DNA of 64,000 nt, taken from assembly GCF_000379125.1 (NCBI RefSeq), contig NZ_KB900626.1:312014-376013 (forward strand). Direction: 5' to 3'. This document shows, one piece after another, positions 1 to 9,174 of this stretch (positions are counted from its first letter, which is position 1; every line of letters begins with the position of its first letter). The stretch comes from Methylosinus sp. LW4 (lineage in GTDB: Bacteria > Pseudomonadota > Alphaproteobacteria > Rhizobiales > Beijerinckiaceae). The translations under genes were made by a program, and so were the position numbers. The notes beneath the pieces are model-generated. The model was not told where the DNA came from and did no database searches. It saw only the letters and a list, made by a program, of their open reading frames with translations.

Positions 1-1560
1 GGCCAGAGTGCCCGTGAGGGAACTGATGACTGCTGTCGAGTAGGTCTTGCCGGACAAGTCCAGATCCTGCGCGAGCGCGTAAGAACCAGAGCCGCTGACG
101 GCCGCGAGACCGCTAGCGTCGTGAATGAGCGTATAAGACTTGCCATTGATATTCAGGCTCGCGCTGGCCCCGCTCAGCGTCACCGAGGCGCCGCTCGCAA
201 TGCTGTATTTCGTCCCTGACGTCGCGCTGCCCGCGGACGCATAGTTGCCGTAATTCAGCACGAGGCCAGCGCTCGCGCCCGTCGCGGTGATCGAGGCGTT
301 GATATTGATGTTGTTCGTCGCATTCAGCGTCAGGATCGTATTGCCGGACCAGCTCACCGCGCTGTTGACATTGATGTTGCCATCCGCGCCGCTGCCGCTC
401 GTCGACCACAGGGCGATATTATTGCTCGCCAGCAGGCTGCCGAGCAGCGTTCCCGTGATATCGCCGTTCGTCCCGATGGTGAAGCCGTCTGGATCGATGA
501 TCCATGTTCCCGTGTCGCCGGTCGAGGAGGCCGTCGTCACGACCGCGCTGTCGGCGATCGTCACCTTGTCGCCCGAGGTCTCGATCGTGCCGCCCTTGCC
601 GCCATTGGGCGCGGAGGCGTCCAGCGTGCCGGAGACCTTGGTCGTGCCGCCGGAAGCCAGCAGCTTGATCTTGCCGATCTTCACGCTTCCCGTGGATGAG
701 GAGCCGCCGGTCAGATCGGCGAGCGTGCGCGCCTGGATGACGCCGCTATTGTTCACCTGCGCCGAGAGAACCGCGTCGGCGGCCTTGGCGGTCAACACCA
801 CATTGCCGCCGTCGGCCTGGATCAGCCCTTTGTTCTCGACGAGCGCGTCATAGGTTCCCTTGTCGATCGTCACATCGAGCAGGGAATCGCCGCTGAAATT
901 GAGCGTGATCGCATCGCCGGAGGCGAGCGCGATCGTTCCCAATTTGGCGTTGATCGTCCCTTCGTTGGAAACCGTCTTGCCGAGCAGGGCGACATAGCCG
1001 CCATCGGCGGCGTTGATCGTTCCCTTATTGACGACGGAGGCGGCGGAGGAGCCCGAGAATGTGTAATTCCCGGCCATGAAATTGGAGTTGGAGATATCCA
1101 GCGTCGAGGCGACGAGGCCGCCGACATTCACCTGGGCGTCCTTGGTGAACATAATGCCATTGGAATTGATGATGAACACCTTGCCATTGGCGTTGAGCGC
1201 GCCGGCGATGATGCTCTGCTCATTGCCGATGACCCGGTTGAGCGTAACGGCGAGTGAGGACGGCTGGAGGAAATTGACCGTCTGACCGAGGCCGATGGAG
1301 AAGCTCTGCCAATTGATGATGGCCCGATTGGTCGACTGAACGACATTGGTGACGTTGGTCGTGGAGGAGATGGTCGCCGCGCCGTCGACGACGACGCCGC
1401 CGGTCGGATTGGCGAGCGCGAAGCTGGGCAGGGCGAGGACTGCGGCGATCGCCGTCGTGGCGGAGAAAACGGCCCGCAGGAGAGGACGTCGGGAGGGTCG
1501 CGAGACCGAATTGCGCAGGCGGGCTTCGATATTCGGTCTCAAGTCGCGGCTCAAGCGCAT
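1..1560 (-). CDS. Filamentous haemagglutinin-type (two-partner secretion) exoprotein, N-terminal part
   Basis: The minus-strand frame is open from the ATG at 1560 to the window edge, so about 520 residues are present and the C-terminus is missing. A basic N-terminus leads into a hydrophobic stretch ending in LPSFALA, which is a long signal peptide. The following segment contains the hallmarks of the TPS secretion domain: INWQSFSIG, NRVIGN, INANG-like and NPNGI-like turns (here FIINSNGIMF) and a Gly/Ser/Asn-rich beta-helix. GAGGGG lies just upstream of the chosen start. Family knowledge: such TpsA proteins cross the outer membrane through a cognate TpsB transporter and act as adhesins or contact-dependent toxins. 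No TpsB gene is visible in this window. The assignment to the family is strong; the substrate or effector role cannot be judged without the C-terminus. Confidence 0.85.
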   Translation of the reverse strand, partial: MRLSRDLRPNIEARLRNSVSRPSRRPLLRAVFSATTAIAAVLALPSFALANPTGGVVVDGAATISSTTNVTNVVQSTNRAIINWQSFSIGLGQTVNFLQPSSLAVTLNRVIGNEQSIIAGALNANGKVFIINSNGIMFTKDAQVNVGGLVASTLDISNSNFMAGNYTFSGSSAASVVNKGTINAADGGYVALLGKTVSNEGTINAKLGTIALASGDAITLNFSGDSLLDVTIDKGTYDALVENKGLIQADGGNVVLTAKAADAVLSAQVNNSGVIQARTLADLTGGSSSTGSVKIGKIKLLASGGTTKVSGTLDASAPNGGKGGTIETSGDKVTIADSAVVTTASSTGDTGTWIIDPDGFTIGTNGDITGTLLGSLLASNNIALWSTSGSGADGNINVNSAVSWSGNTILTLNATNNININASITATGASAGLVLNYGNYASAGSATSGTKYSIASGASVTLSGASASLNINGKSYTLIHDASGLAAVSGSGSYALAQDLDLSGKTYSTAVISSLTGTLA

Positions 1561-2314
1561 AAAATCCCCCTCGTTCCCAATGCGAGCCGAATTGAATGCA
1601 AGCAGTCTCCGAGCATCGGTCCCGACGCTTCGTGGCGCTTTCAGGAATCTTCAACCGGCTTGGGCGTAACCTTAATTGCATTTACATTACGGTCCGCTGA
1701 TTTTGCAATGCCAAAAAATGTGAAGATCAGCCTATTTTTATCGCAAATCAGCCCTGAAATAGATCGGAAACAACACCCTCCATATTATAACTTCGGGAGT
1801 CGGCTCGGCGTCGTGCCGCTCGCCTAATCACGGATTTCCACGTCTCTCCGAATACCGGCGAGATCATCGCGGCGGCGGCCCGGACCATGCCCATTTCGAC
1901 GACCCGCCGAAGCGGGCATGGCGCCGGCCATATTTTCGATCCAGCGCCATCCGCGGATCTCGAGCTGCCGCCTCGCTGAGTTCGCCGAACCAGCTCATGC
2001 GCGCCGGCAACAAACAGTGGGGCCGGAGCACGTTGCGGAAATTTGGACGACAGAAATTCCTCGAATTCTCGGCGGCGGCGAGGGCTCGAACGCGTCGATT
2101 TGCTGCTCGAGCGGCGCGTCTAGACTGCGAGGCGCGGAAAGATCGCGCGATCCCCAGCTCGGCGCCTATCGCCCATGGCGCGCCAGTTGCGCGGCCGGTC
2201 GTCCCCGAGTTCTTGCCGACGATCGAGGAAGCTGAATTTGCGCGGGCACAACAGCCCCGCGCGTCGACGGCGCGTCGCCGTATCGTTATATTGTCGAGTT
2301 ACATATTTATTGTC
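1561..2314. other. Gene-free stretch
   Basis: This stretch separates the divergent exoprotein and binding-protein genes. The part next to the exoprotein (about 1665-1790) is AT-richer than its surroundings and probably carries that gene's promoter. Short open frames inside it translate to Arg/Ala-rich sequence without family features, and I see no RNA gene or repeat. Confidence 0.5.
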
Positions 2315-2343
2315 TTGACAGCCGAAGGCATGTGAATTCTATT
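2315..2343 (+). promoter_or_regulatory. Possible sigma-70-type promoter for the ModA-like gene
   Basis: A perfect TTGACA at 2315-2320 is followed after 17 bases by TCTATT, with TATTTA two bases further on. It sits in an AT-rich island about 130 bases upstream of the start codon at 2471. The -10 match is only moderate. Confidence 0.4.
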
Positions 2344-2470
2344 TATTGACGGGCCTCGGCTAGGGGGCGCCTCCACGAATGTCAAGATAACAACTTCTAT
2401 ATTTTACCTCGCGAACCAGGAGGCGTCCTGTTTGGCGTGGCTGGTGTTTTGCCTAGAGAAGGACTGGATC

Positions 2471-3334
2471 ATGTCGATAACCAAGTTTACTAAGCTGACA
2501 TCTGCGGTGTTCGCGGCGGTTCTGACGTCGTATTCGTCCGCCAACGCGACGACGATAGCGATCTACACGGCTGCGAACTTCAATGGCACTCTGAGCGCAT
2601 TGATCTCCAAATATCAGGCGACGATCGACGCCACCGCGGCGTTTACAGTGACCTCGGGCGCGACGGCGACCTTGGAAAGCAATATCATCAGTCTCGGGAA
2701 CACCGGCACCGGGCAGGCGGATCTTTTCTTTTCGGCGGACGCATCGCATGCGGAAGCCGTGGAGAACTACAACTCTCCCAATCACACGTTGGTTGTGCCC
2801 TACACGAGCTCGCCGCTCCAATATTCTTGGAGATATGCGCAAGGCTATCTGGTCTTGTGGTCGAATAACGGCACGAACGTCAGCGGCGGGCTACCAAATC
2901 CGTTCAACGCCAATTTCGTGATCGCCGATCCGACCACGGCGCCCTACGGCACTGCGGCCCAACAGTTGATGAGTGGGTCTCCCTGGTACTACAGCTCCAC
3001 GATCCCGGGAGGCTATGTCCATACGGCGAGCACGATTGGGACGACATTCACTGCGGTCCAAAATGGGACTTATGCCTATGGATTCGTGGCGGCGTCGCAG
3101 GTCTGCACCTACGACCCGAACACCAGCACGAAAACCTATACCAACGGCGGCTCCAACGGAGCTTACCCTTATAACTCGGGCTACAGCGACATCATTCAGA
3201 AAGCTGTCAAGATCAATCGAACGACCCGCACGACCGCGGAATCGAATCTTTTGGATGATTTTGTGAGCTTCTTGAGCAGCACGGATGCGCAGAACATCAT
3301 CCTTTCCTACTGCTACACGATCCCGACGCCGTGA
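2471..3334 (+). CDS. ModA-like periplasmic substrate-binding protein, orphan
   Basis: A 287-residue exported protein. The ATG at 2471 is preferred over an upstream start because AGAAGGA lies just before it and the protein then begins with a normal signal peptide ending near SSANA. The mature N-terminus (TIAIYTAANFNGTLSALISKY), the TSGATATLES segment and the ADLFFSADASHAE segment follow the ModA pattern of a molybdate or oxyanion binding lobe. No permease or ATPase gene is next to it. It lies alone between the exoprotein and the type II secretion genes. It could be a scavenging binding protein, or an exported protein that uses the fold for something else. The fold is fairly sure; the ligand is not known. 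Confidence 0.75.
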   Translation: MSITKFTKLTSAVFAAVLTSYSSANATTIAIYTAANFNGTLSALISKYQATIDATAAFTVTSGATATLESNIISLGNTGTGQADLFFSADASHAEAVENYNSPNHTLVVPYTSSPLQYSWRYAQGYLVLWSNNGTNVSGGLPNPFNANFVIADPTTAPYGTAAQQLMSGSPWYYSSTIPGGYVHTASTIGTTFTAVQNGTYAYGFVAASQVCTYDPNTSTKTYTNGGSNGAYPYNSGYSDIIQKAVKINRTTRTTAESNLLDDFVSFLSSTDAQNIILSYCYTIPTP

Positions 3335-3437
3335 AGGCGCTATGGCGGCGATGATGAATTTGACGAATTCGTCACGATAGATCGCCGACCTCTCGATCTC
3401 AGCGGTGTGACCTAATTCGTGGAAATTAGCTATATTT

Positions 3438-3471
3438 GCGCCGCCGCGACCGATATCGGTCGCGGCGGCGC
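3438..3471. terminator. 34-base perfect palindrome, probable bidirectional terminator
   Basis: A perfect inverted repeat of two 17-base arms centred on GATATC. It lies between the convergent ends of the ModA-like gene (stop at 3334) and gspD (stop at 3744). There is no clean T-run, so it could instead be a protein-binding palindrome. Confidence 0.5.
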
Positions 3472-3743
3472 ATACGGCTTATCCATACGGCGTGGATTCG
3501 CGCGCGCTCCCGCACCAAAATTCCGAGCATGAGCCGGCTCGGGAGGAAATACAGAGGTGCGTTCTCGCCTGGCTGTCGGCAAAATTCTCGGCCATGAAAA
3601 ACCTTTTTCGATTCCAGTGCCGAGCCGAGCGGACGCCGTTAAAAAAACGCCGTCGAGGTTAGCCGATATTTGTTCAATCGGCGCTCGATACGGAAACCGC
3701 AATTCGAAACGCCAGATCCGTTCGTTCGGCACACGGCGCAGGT

Positions 3744-6119
3744 TCACTTCCGGATCTTCGTCGTGTCGGCCCCCGTCACAACCATAGGCGCGCTGCGTAT
3801 CATGTCGAGGCGGGATCGGAATTCTTCCGCGACGCCCTGTGCGTCCAGCGAATCGCGGATGATACGCGGCTTGATGAAGATGATGATCTCAGAGCGGTCT
3901 TTGTTCCGGGTCGTGCTGCCGAACAGATCGCCGAGATAGGCGAGATGCCGAAGGCCCGGAATGCCGTCCTTGGTGTTGTTCTCTTGCTCGCTGATGAGGC
4001 CGCCGAGCAGCACGGTCTGCCCGCTTGCGACCGAGACCGTCGAATGCACGCGCCGCTGGGAGATCGTCGGAGTGAGGCTCGTGTTTACCGGATTGGAAAT
4101 CTCCTGCTCGACCTCGAGCTGCACGACGCCATTGGCGTGCACATGCGGCCACACTTTCAGAATGACGCCGGTATCGCGCATCTGAATCGTGTTGACAACT
4201 GTGTTCGAGGTCGACAGCACCGTCGCCGATCCTGTGGAAATCGGCACCTCCTGGCCGACTTGCAGCAGCGCCGGCTGATTGTCCGAGACGACGAGAGATG
4301 GCGAGGACAGCACTTTGACGCTGGTCAACGTCGTCAGCGCATTCAGCACCACATGTGGCTGCGCTTCCGGCCCCAGCAGAAGATTGAAGCCGGGCAGCAC
4401 CCTCTGGAGGACGAGGTTCGATACGGCGTCGACCGTGGAGTTCGAAGAGGAGGAGCTCGATGACGTAGCCGCCGCGGCGGTCGTTCCGTTGGTCAAGGAG
4501 CCGTTGGCTCTCGAAGCGTTTCCAAGATAATATTGCACGCCATATTGAAGATCGTCGTTCAGTGTGACTTCGGCGACGGTCGCCTCGATCGAGACCTGCA
4601 TCTGCGGCTTGTCGAGCGCCCGCAAGGATCGTTCGATCACGAGATAATCGTCCTGGTTCGAGAAGACGATGATCGAGTTGTTGGCGCTGTCGGCGGTTAT
4701 GCGCACATTCTGGAACACTCCTTTCGGAAGCGCGCCGGAGGAGCCGACGCCATCGCCCTTCGCCTCGACATCAGCGTTCTTTTGTTCGGCGAAACTGCCG
4801 AAAGCCGAGGCGATCTGATTGCCATTGTTCGCCCCGGCGGCGGAGCCGTTCTGTTGACCGTTCGCTCCGCCTTGCGTTCCGTTCGCCGATGCGCCGCCGC
4901 CTCCCCCGAAACTGCTGCCAGTCGAAAGCTGATCGAGCTTGGATTGCGCGGCGCTGGTTCCCGGCGCAAGTTGGGTTGCCGCCGAATCCGTCGCCGAACC
5001 AGCGCCTTTGCCGACGAAAATCTCGTTCAATATCTTCGCGACCCGTGTCGCATTGCCATTGGCGAGCTGGTAGACGCGCACAGTCGATCCACTCATATCG
5101 GAGCGATCGAGGCGATGCAGCCAGAGCGTCGCCCGCTCGAGCAGCTTCGGACTGCGGGTCACGATGAGGACGGCGTTCATCCTCGCCATGGGCTGAAACG
5201 AGATCGTGCCGGCTCCTTGTCCACTTTCGCCCGTGTCGAATATGCGTTCGAGCTCGCGAACGATATTGTCGGGAGAGACGGACTTCAGCGGATAGATGCC
5301 AACGGATCGGTTGCGCAGCCACTCGACGTCGAAACTGGAGACCATATCGACAACGGCTCGACGCTCGCTCGAAGTCCCCTGGACCATAATGAAATTGCGG
5401 GCCGTGTCCGCGCGGATTGCGCCGCCGCGCGCGAGAAAATTCTCCGCCGTTTTGGCGAGCATCGCGGCGGATGTGTAGCGGAGCGGGATGATGGTGACGC
5501 CAAATCCCGGCTGGCCAGCCCCGAGCGTCACCGAGCCCGCGCCATTCGCCTCCGCCAAAGGAACGATGCGGAGGAGCCGGCCATCATGAAGGATTGCGGC
5601 GTTCGACATACGAATCACGTTTTCGAATGTCGGCAAAACATCCTTGCGGGCAATAGGGCCTGCGGAGACGATGGTGATCGCGCCATGGACGCGAGGGTCG
5701 ACGCTGAAGTCCAGACCGAGCGTGTCGCCGAGCAAGGCTTTGGCGACCGCCTGAATCTCGATCTGATCGAAATTGATCTCGATGTCTTCACCGCGCGACG
5801 TTATGCCGGGCGGGGCCGGCGCCGCTTCGCCGGGAGAGCGCTTCGGCGAAGCGTCCGACGCGCCGGGAAAGAGAAGAGGCTGCCCGGCTCGCTTGTCGAG
5901 GCTCGAGCGCCCCGTGTTCGTCGTCGGGAAATAGGCGGAGAAGTCTTTGGTTCGTGCAGCGTCGACGCTGTCTCCGGGGCCGATCCCTAGCAATTGCTCG
6001 GATGACGAGCATCCCTGCAAGGTCGTTGCGAACGCCAAGACCAGGAGCGTCCATTTGATCGGCGAGCCCGATGGGCGCCGATACGTCCGATGCCAAAACT
6101 TACAGGCCACTCCACGCAC
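3744..6119 (-). CDS. gspD: Type II secretion system secretin GspD, lipobox-containing
   Basis: A 791-residue outer-membrane secretin. After a basic N-terminus and hydrophobic stretch comes LQGC (Cys37), a lipobox. The N0 domain starts near residue 110 (EINFDQIEIQAVAKAL), N1-N3 domains follow, and a Gly/Ser/Asn/Ala-rich low-complexity insert lies at about residues 390-450 within N3. The C-terminal half is the secretin domain, with SPSLVVSDNQPA, VGQEVPIS, VASGQTVLLGGL and DGIPGLRHL. The family's role is the gated outer-membrane pore of the type II secretion machine. The gene is transcribed away from gspE and shares the intergenic region 6120-6287 with it. A lipidated secretin would resemble the self-piloting HxcQ type. 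No separate pilotin gene is visible. Confidence 0.95.
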   Translation of the reverse strand: MRGVACKFWHRTYRRPSGSPIKWTLLVLAFATTLQGCSSSEQLLGIGPGDSVDAARTKDFSAYFPTTNTGRSSLDKRAGQPLLFPGASDASPKRSPGEAAPAPPGITSRGEDIEINFDQIEIQAVAKALLGDTLGLDFSVDPRVHGAITIVSAGPIARKDVLPTFENVIRMSNAAILHDGRLLRIVPLAEANGAGSVTLGAGQPGFGVTIIPLRYTSAAMLAKTAENFLARGGAIRADTARNFIMVQGTSSERRAVVDMVSSFDVEWLRNRSVGIYPLKSVSPDNIVRELERIFDTGESGQGAGTISFQPMARMNAVLIVTRSPKLLERATLWLHRLDRSDMSGSTVRVYQLANGNATRVAKILNEIFVGKGAGSATDSAATQLAPGTSAAQSKLDQLSTGSSFGGGGGASANGTQGGANGQQNGSAAGANNGNQIASAFGSFAEQKNADVEAKGDGVGSSGALPKGVFQNVRITADSANNSIIVFSNQDDYLVIERSLRALDKPQMQVSIEATVAEVTLNDDLQYGVQYYLGNASRANGSLTNGTTAAAATSSSSSSSNSTVDAVSNLVLQRVLPGFNLLLGPEAQPHVVLNALTTLTSVKVLSSPSLVVSDNQPALLQVGQEVPISTGSATVLSTSNTVVNTIQMRDTGVILKVWPHVHANGVVQLEVEQEISNPVNTSLTPTISQRRVHSTVSVASGQTVLLGGLISEQENNTKDGIPGLRHLAYLGDLFGSTTRNKDRSEIIIFIKPRIIRDSLDAQGVAEEFRSRLDMIRSAPMVVTGADTTKIRK

Positions 6120-6216
6120 TCCGATACAATTATATAGACCGTTTACATATCAAAACGAAGCCGCGATATTTGTGGGTCAAAAGCCGACATTTGCAAGATT
6201 CGCGCCTCCAATTCAC

Positions 6217-6244
6217 TTGCATATCGGCTATAGCGCTGTATAAA
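6217..6244 (+). promoter_or_regulatory. Probable promoter of the gspE operon
   Basis: TTGCAT at 6217-6222 and TATAAA at 6239-6244 are separated by 16 bases in the AT-rich region between gspD and gspE, about 45 bases upstream of the gspE start. On the opposite strand a TATAAT near 6130 could be the -10 of gspD. Confidence 0.5.
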
Positions 6245-6287
6245 TAAAAACACGCACGAAAGCAAGAATGTCGCGTTCCTCGATGAT

Positions 6288-7967
6288 GTGTGCCCGATGT
6301 CTCGCGAGGCGTTTTTCGAATATCTCGTCAGCAAAGGCGGGCTGAGTGAAGCCAACGCGCTGGACGCCGCGTGGCGCGCCAATGGCGGCGACGCCGGCGG
6401 CGAATTCGACTGGGCGAGCGCGACAAAACTATCCGCGTCCGCCTTCGCCGACGCGCTCGCTGAATTCTATTCCTGCAAGCGCGTCGCGCGTGGCGGACTT
6501 GCCGGTCTGACTTTTGGCGGCGCGCCGCTGTCGCCGCGCTTTCTCAAGGACGCGCGCCTGTTTCCTTTTATGGGCGACGATGAGCTGATGCTCGCCGTCG
6601 CCGCGCCGCTCGACGAGGAAATACGCTCCGCTGTGGAGATCGCGCTCGGACGCAGCGCGCGCATCGTCGTCGCGATGGCGGAGGAGATCGACGCGGCGCT
6701 CGGCTCGATACAGGATCACGCGACGTCGGAGCCCACGCAGGCGGCGCATGCCGAAGCAGCTTCCGACGATCTCGATGATCTTCGCGATCTCGCGCGCGGA
6801 GCGCCTGTCGTGCGGGCGCTCGACGATCTGCTTCGTCTCGCGGTCGAGCAGCGCGCGACCGACCTTCACATCGAGCCTTTCGCGAGCGCCTTGCAGGTGC
6901 GGATTCGAGTGGACGGACTATTGAAGCCGGCGCCTGCGCCGCCGGCCAGCATGGCCAAGGGCCTGCTCTCACGCCTCAAGATCATGGCCGGGCTGAACAT
7001 CACCGAGCGCCGGCTTCCCCAGGACGGGCGGGCGCGCATCAACATCGGCGGCGCGGAAATCGATCTGCGCGTCGCGACCTCTCCCAATCTCTACGGCGAG
7101 GGAGCGGTGGTGCGTCTGCTGCGCAAAGGGGCAGGGGTGGTCGCCCTCGACGAGCTCGGCCTATCGGAGCGCGACGGCGGAATTTTACGGCGAACGCTGC
7201 AAGCGCCTTTCGGCATGATCATCGTCACCGGGCCGACCGGCTCTGGAAAGACGACGACGCTCGCCGCTTCGCTCTCCGAGATCAATGAGCCGACACGAAA
7301 GATCCTGACCGTCGAGGATCCGGTCGAATATCAAATTCCCGGCGTCAACCAGATGCAGGTCCATCCGGGCATCGGCCTCACTTTCGCGGCGGCGCTGCGC
7401 TCTTTTCTGCGCCAGGACCCGGACGTGATCATGGTCGGCGAGATGCGTGATGCGGAAACCGCTCATATAGGCGTCCATGCGGCGCTCACCGGTCATCTCG
7501 TGCTGACGACTTTGCACACGAATACGGCCGCGGGCGCGATCACGCGCCTTATCGATATGGGCGTCGAGAGCTTTCTGCTCGCTTCCTGTGTTCGGGCCGT
7601 CGTCGGCCAGCGCCTCGTTCGCATTTTGTGCCAGGATTGCAAACAATCCCACGAGCTGACTTGCGACGATCTCGCGGCGGACGCGCGCTACGCCTCGCTC
7701 GGCTTCGTGGAAGGCGAGACTTTGTATCGCCCCAAGGGGTGCGAATGGTGCAATTTCACCGGCTTTCGCGGACGCAAAGGCGTCTTCGAGGTCATCGAAG
7801 CGTCCGCCGCGCTTCGCGAGGCCATCGGGCCGAAGGTGGACGCGCATGAATTAGAAAAGGTCGCGAAGCGCGAAGGCATGACGTCGATGACGGACGACGG
7901 AGTCGCCAAATGCCGCTCTGGCCTCACGACGATCGACGAGATTTTCCGCGTCACCATGAGCTTGTGA
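6288..7967 (+). CDS. gspE: Type II secretion ATPase GspE
   Basis: A 559-residue secretion ATPase that powers pseudopilus assembly from the cytoplasmic face of the inner membrane. The N-terminal domain (to about residue 150) is the GspE/PilB N1-type domain that binds GspL. The Walker A motif GPTGSGKTTT lies at about residues 314-323, an Asp box (TVEDPVEY) follows, then Walker B (DPDVIMVGEMRD) and the His box. Two CxxC pairs near residues 450 and 487 form the zinc-binding C-terminal element typical of GspE. The start could also be the ATG at 6297, three codons later. First gene of the operon; gspF begins four bases after its stop. Confidence 0.95.
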   Translation: MCPMSREAFFEYLVSKGGLSEANALDAAWRANGGDAGGEFDWASATKLSASAFADALAEFYSCKRVARGGLAGLTFGGAPLSPRFLKDARLFPFMGDDELMLAVAAPLDEEIRSAVEIALGRSARIVVAMAEEIDAALGSIQDHATSEPTQAAHAEAASDDLDDLRDLARGAPVVRALDDLLRLAVEQRATDLHIEPFASALQVRIRVDGLLKPAPAPPASMAKGLLSRLKIMAGLNITERRLPQDGRARINIGGAEIDLRVATSPNLYGEGAVVRLLRKGAGVVALDELGLSERDGGILRRTLQAPFGMIIVTGPTGSGKTTTLAASLSEINEPTRKILTVEDPVEYQIPGVNQMQVHPGIGLTFAAALRSFLRQDPDVIMVGEMRDAETAHIGVHAALTGHLVLTTLHTNTAAGAITRLIDMGVESFLLASCVRAVVGQRLVRILCQDCKQSHELTCDDLAADARYASLGFVEGETLYRPKGCEWCNFTGFRGRKGVFEVIEASAALREAIGPKVDAHELEKVAKREGMTSMTDDGVAKCRSGLTTIDEIFRVTMSL

Positions 7968-7971
7968 AATC

Positions 7972-9174
7972 ATGCCCCAGTTTCGCTATCGCGCAGTGAC
8001 GCAGGCAGGAGAAATGGTCTCCGGCGAGGTCGAAGCGGCGACGCGCGAAGAGGTGCTGCGCCGCATCGAATATCTCGGCCATCTGCCGATAGACGCAGAG
8101 ATCGCTTCGAAAAAGGTCATCGGCGGGGGAGCCGGCGGCACGCGCCCACCCGCGCGCGACGTCACCATTTTTCTCAGGCAATTGGCGCTGCTCGTCGGCG
8201 CCGGCCTCACGCTGGACGCGGCGTTGCAGACTCTCGCGGAGGATGCGACCAAGCCGATTCAGCGCTTTGCGATAGGGCTGCGATCGATGATATCCTCGGG
8301 CGACAGTTTCGCCGAAGCGCTGGAGCGGCATCCCCACATCGTCGATCCGGCCTATGTCGCCATGGCCCGCGCGGGCGAAGCCTCCGGCAAGCTGCAAGCC
8401 GTGCTCGGGGCCATCGTCGAGGATCGCGTGCGGCGTGAAGCGCTCTCGGAACGGGTCGGCTCGGCCATCCGCTACCCTTTGTTTCTCATAGGGGCGGCGC
8501 TGCTGGTTCTGTTCTTCTTTCTTCTGTATGTCGTGCCACAATTCGAGCCCGTGTTTCACGACCTCGGCGATCGCCTCAATGGTGGAATCGCCTTCGTTCT
8601 GGATGTGTCCGCCTGGCTGCACGCCAACCTTTATCCCTTTCTCGCCGCGTGCGCGGCGATCTCGCTCTTTCTCTTTTACGTCTTCTCGAGACCGGAGGCG
8701 CGCGCCGCGCTCGTCTCCGCTATCGCGCGCATTCCGGGCGTCGCAGGCCCCATGCAGGATTGGCGCACGACGCGCGTCGTCGGCGCTCTGGGACTCCTTC
8801 TCGGCAATGGCGTGCCCTTGCCGACGACGCTGAAGATCCTGCGCGATATCGTCGTCGAGCCGCAGGCCGTCGCGGCGATCGACAGGATTCATGAGCAGGT
8901 GCGCAGCGGGCGCCGCTTCGCCGAGGCTCTCGCCGAGACGGCGCTGCTGCCGCCGCTCGCCGTGCGCATGCTGCGCATCGGGGAGGAAACCGGGGACCTG
9001 CCCGCGATCGCCGCGCATGCGACCCAATTCTACGAGCAACGGCTCGGCGCCGGCCTCGATCGGCTCATGGGGGCGATCGGTCCGGCAGCTATCATCGTCG
9101 TCAGCATCCTCGTCGGGGCCCTCGTCGTCTCGATCATGAGCGCCCTCCTCAGCATAACGGACCTCGCCAAATGA
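7972..9174 (+). CDS. gspF: Type II secretion inner-membrane platform protein GspF
   Basis: A 400-residue polytopic protein with two tandem T2SSF domains. Family features are the N-terminal FRYRAVTQAGEMVSGEVEA segment, DVTIFLRQLALLVGAGLTLD opening the first domain, and membrane segments near residues 165-190, 215-240 and 370-395. It forms the inner-membrane platform with GspL and GspM. The stop overlaps the gspG start as ATGA, which indicates translational coupling. Confidence 0.95.
   Translation: MPQFRYRAVTQAGEMVSGEVEAATREEVLRRIEYLGHLPIDAEIASKKVIGGGAGGTRPPARDVTIFLRQLALLVGAGLTLDAALQTLAEDATKPIQRFAIGLRSMISSGDSFAEALERHPHIVDPAYVAMARAGEASGKLQAVLGAIVEDRVRREALSERVGSAIRYPLFLIGAALLVLFFFLLYVVPQFEPVFHDLGDRLNGGIAFVLDVSAWLHANLYPFLAACAAISLFLFYVFSRPEARAALVSAIARIPGVAGPMQDWRTTRVVGALGLLLGNGVPLPTTLKILRDIVVEPQAVAAIDRIHEQVRSGRRFAEALAETALLPPLAVRMLRIGEETGDLPAIAAHATQFYEQRLGAGLDRLMGAIGPAAIIVVSILVGALVVSIMSALLSITDLAK

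Noticed and set aside
1918..2335. Two overlapping plus-strand frames upstream of the ModA-like gene
   Set aside because: Arg/Ala-rich, no ribosome-binding site and no family features.
3430..3747. Minus-strand frame between the ModA-like gene and gspD
   Set aside because: It runs through the palindrome and lacks any family features.
4533..5990. Long plus-strand open frame
   Set aside because: Antisense of gspD; no domain, and Arg/Asp/Gly-rich composition.
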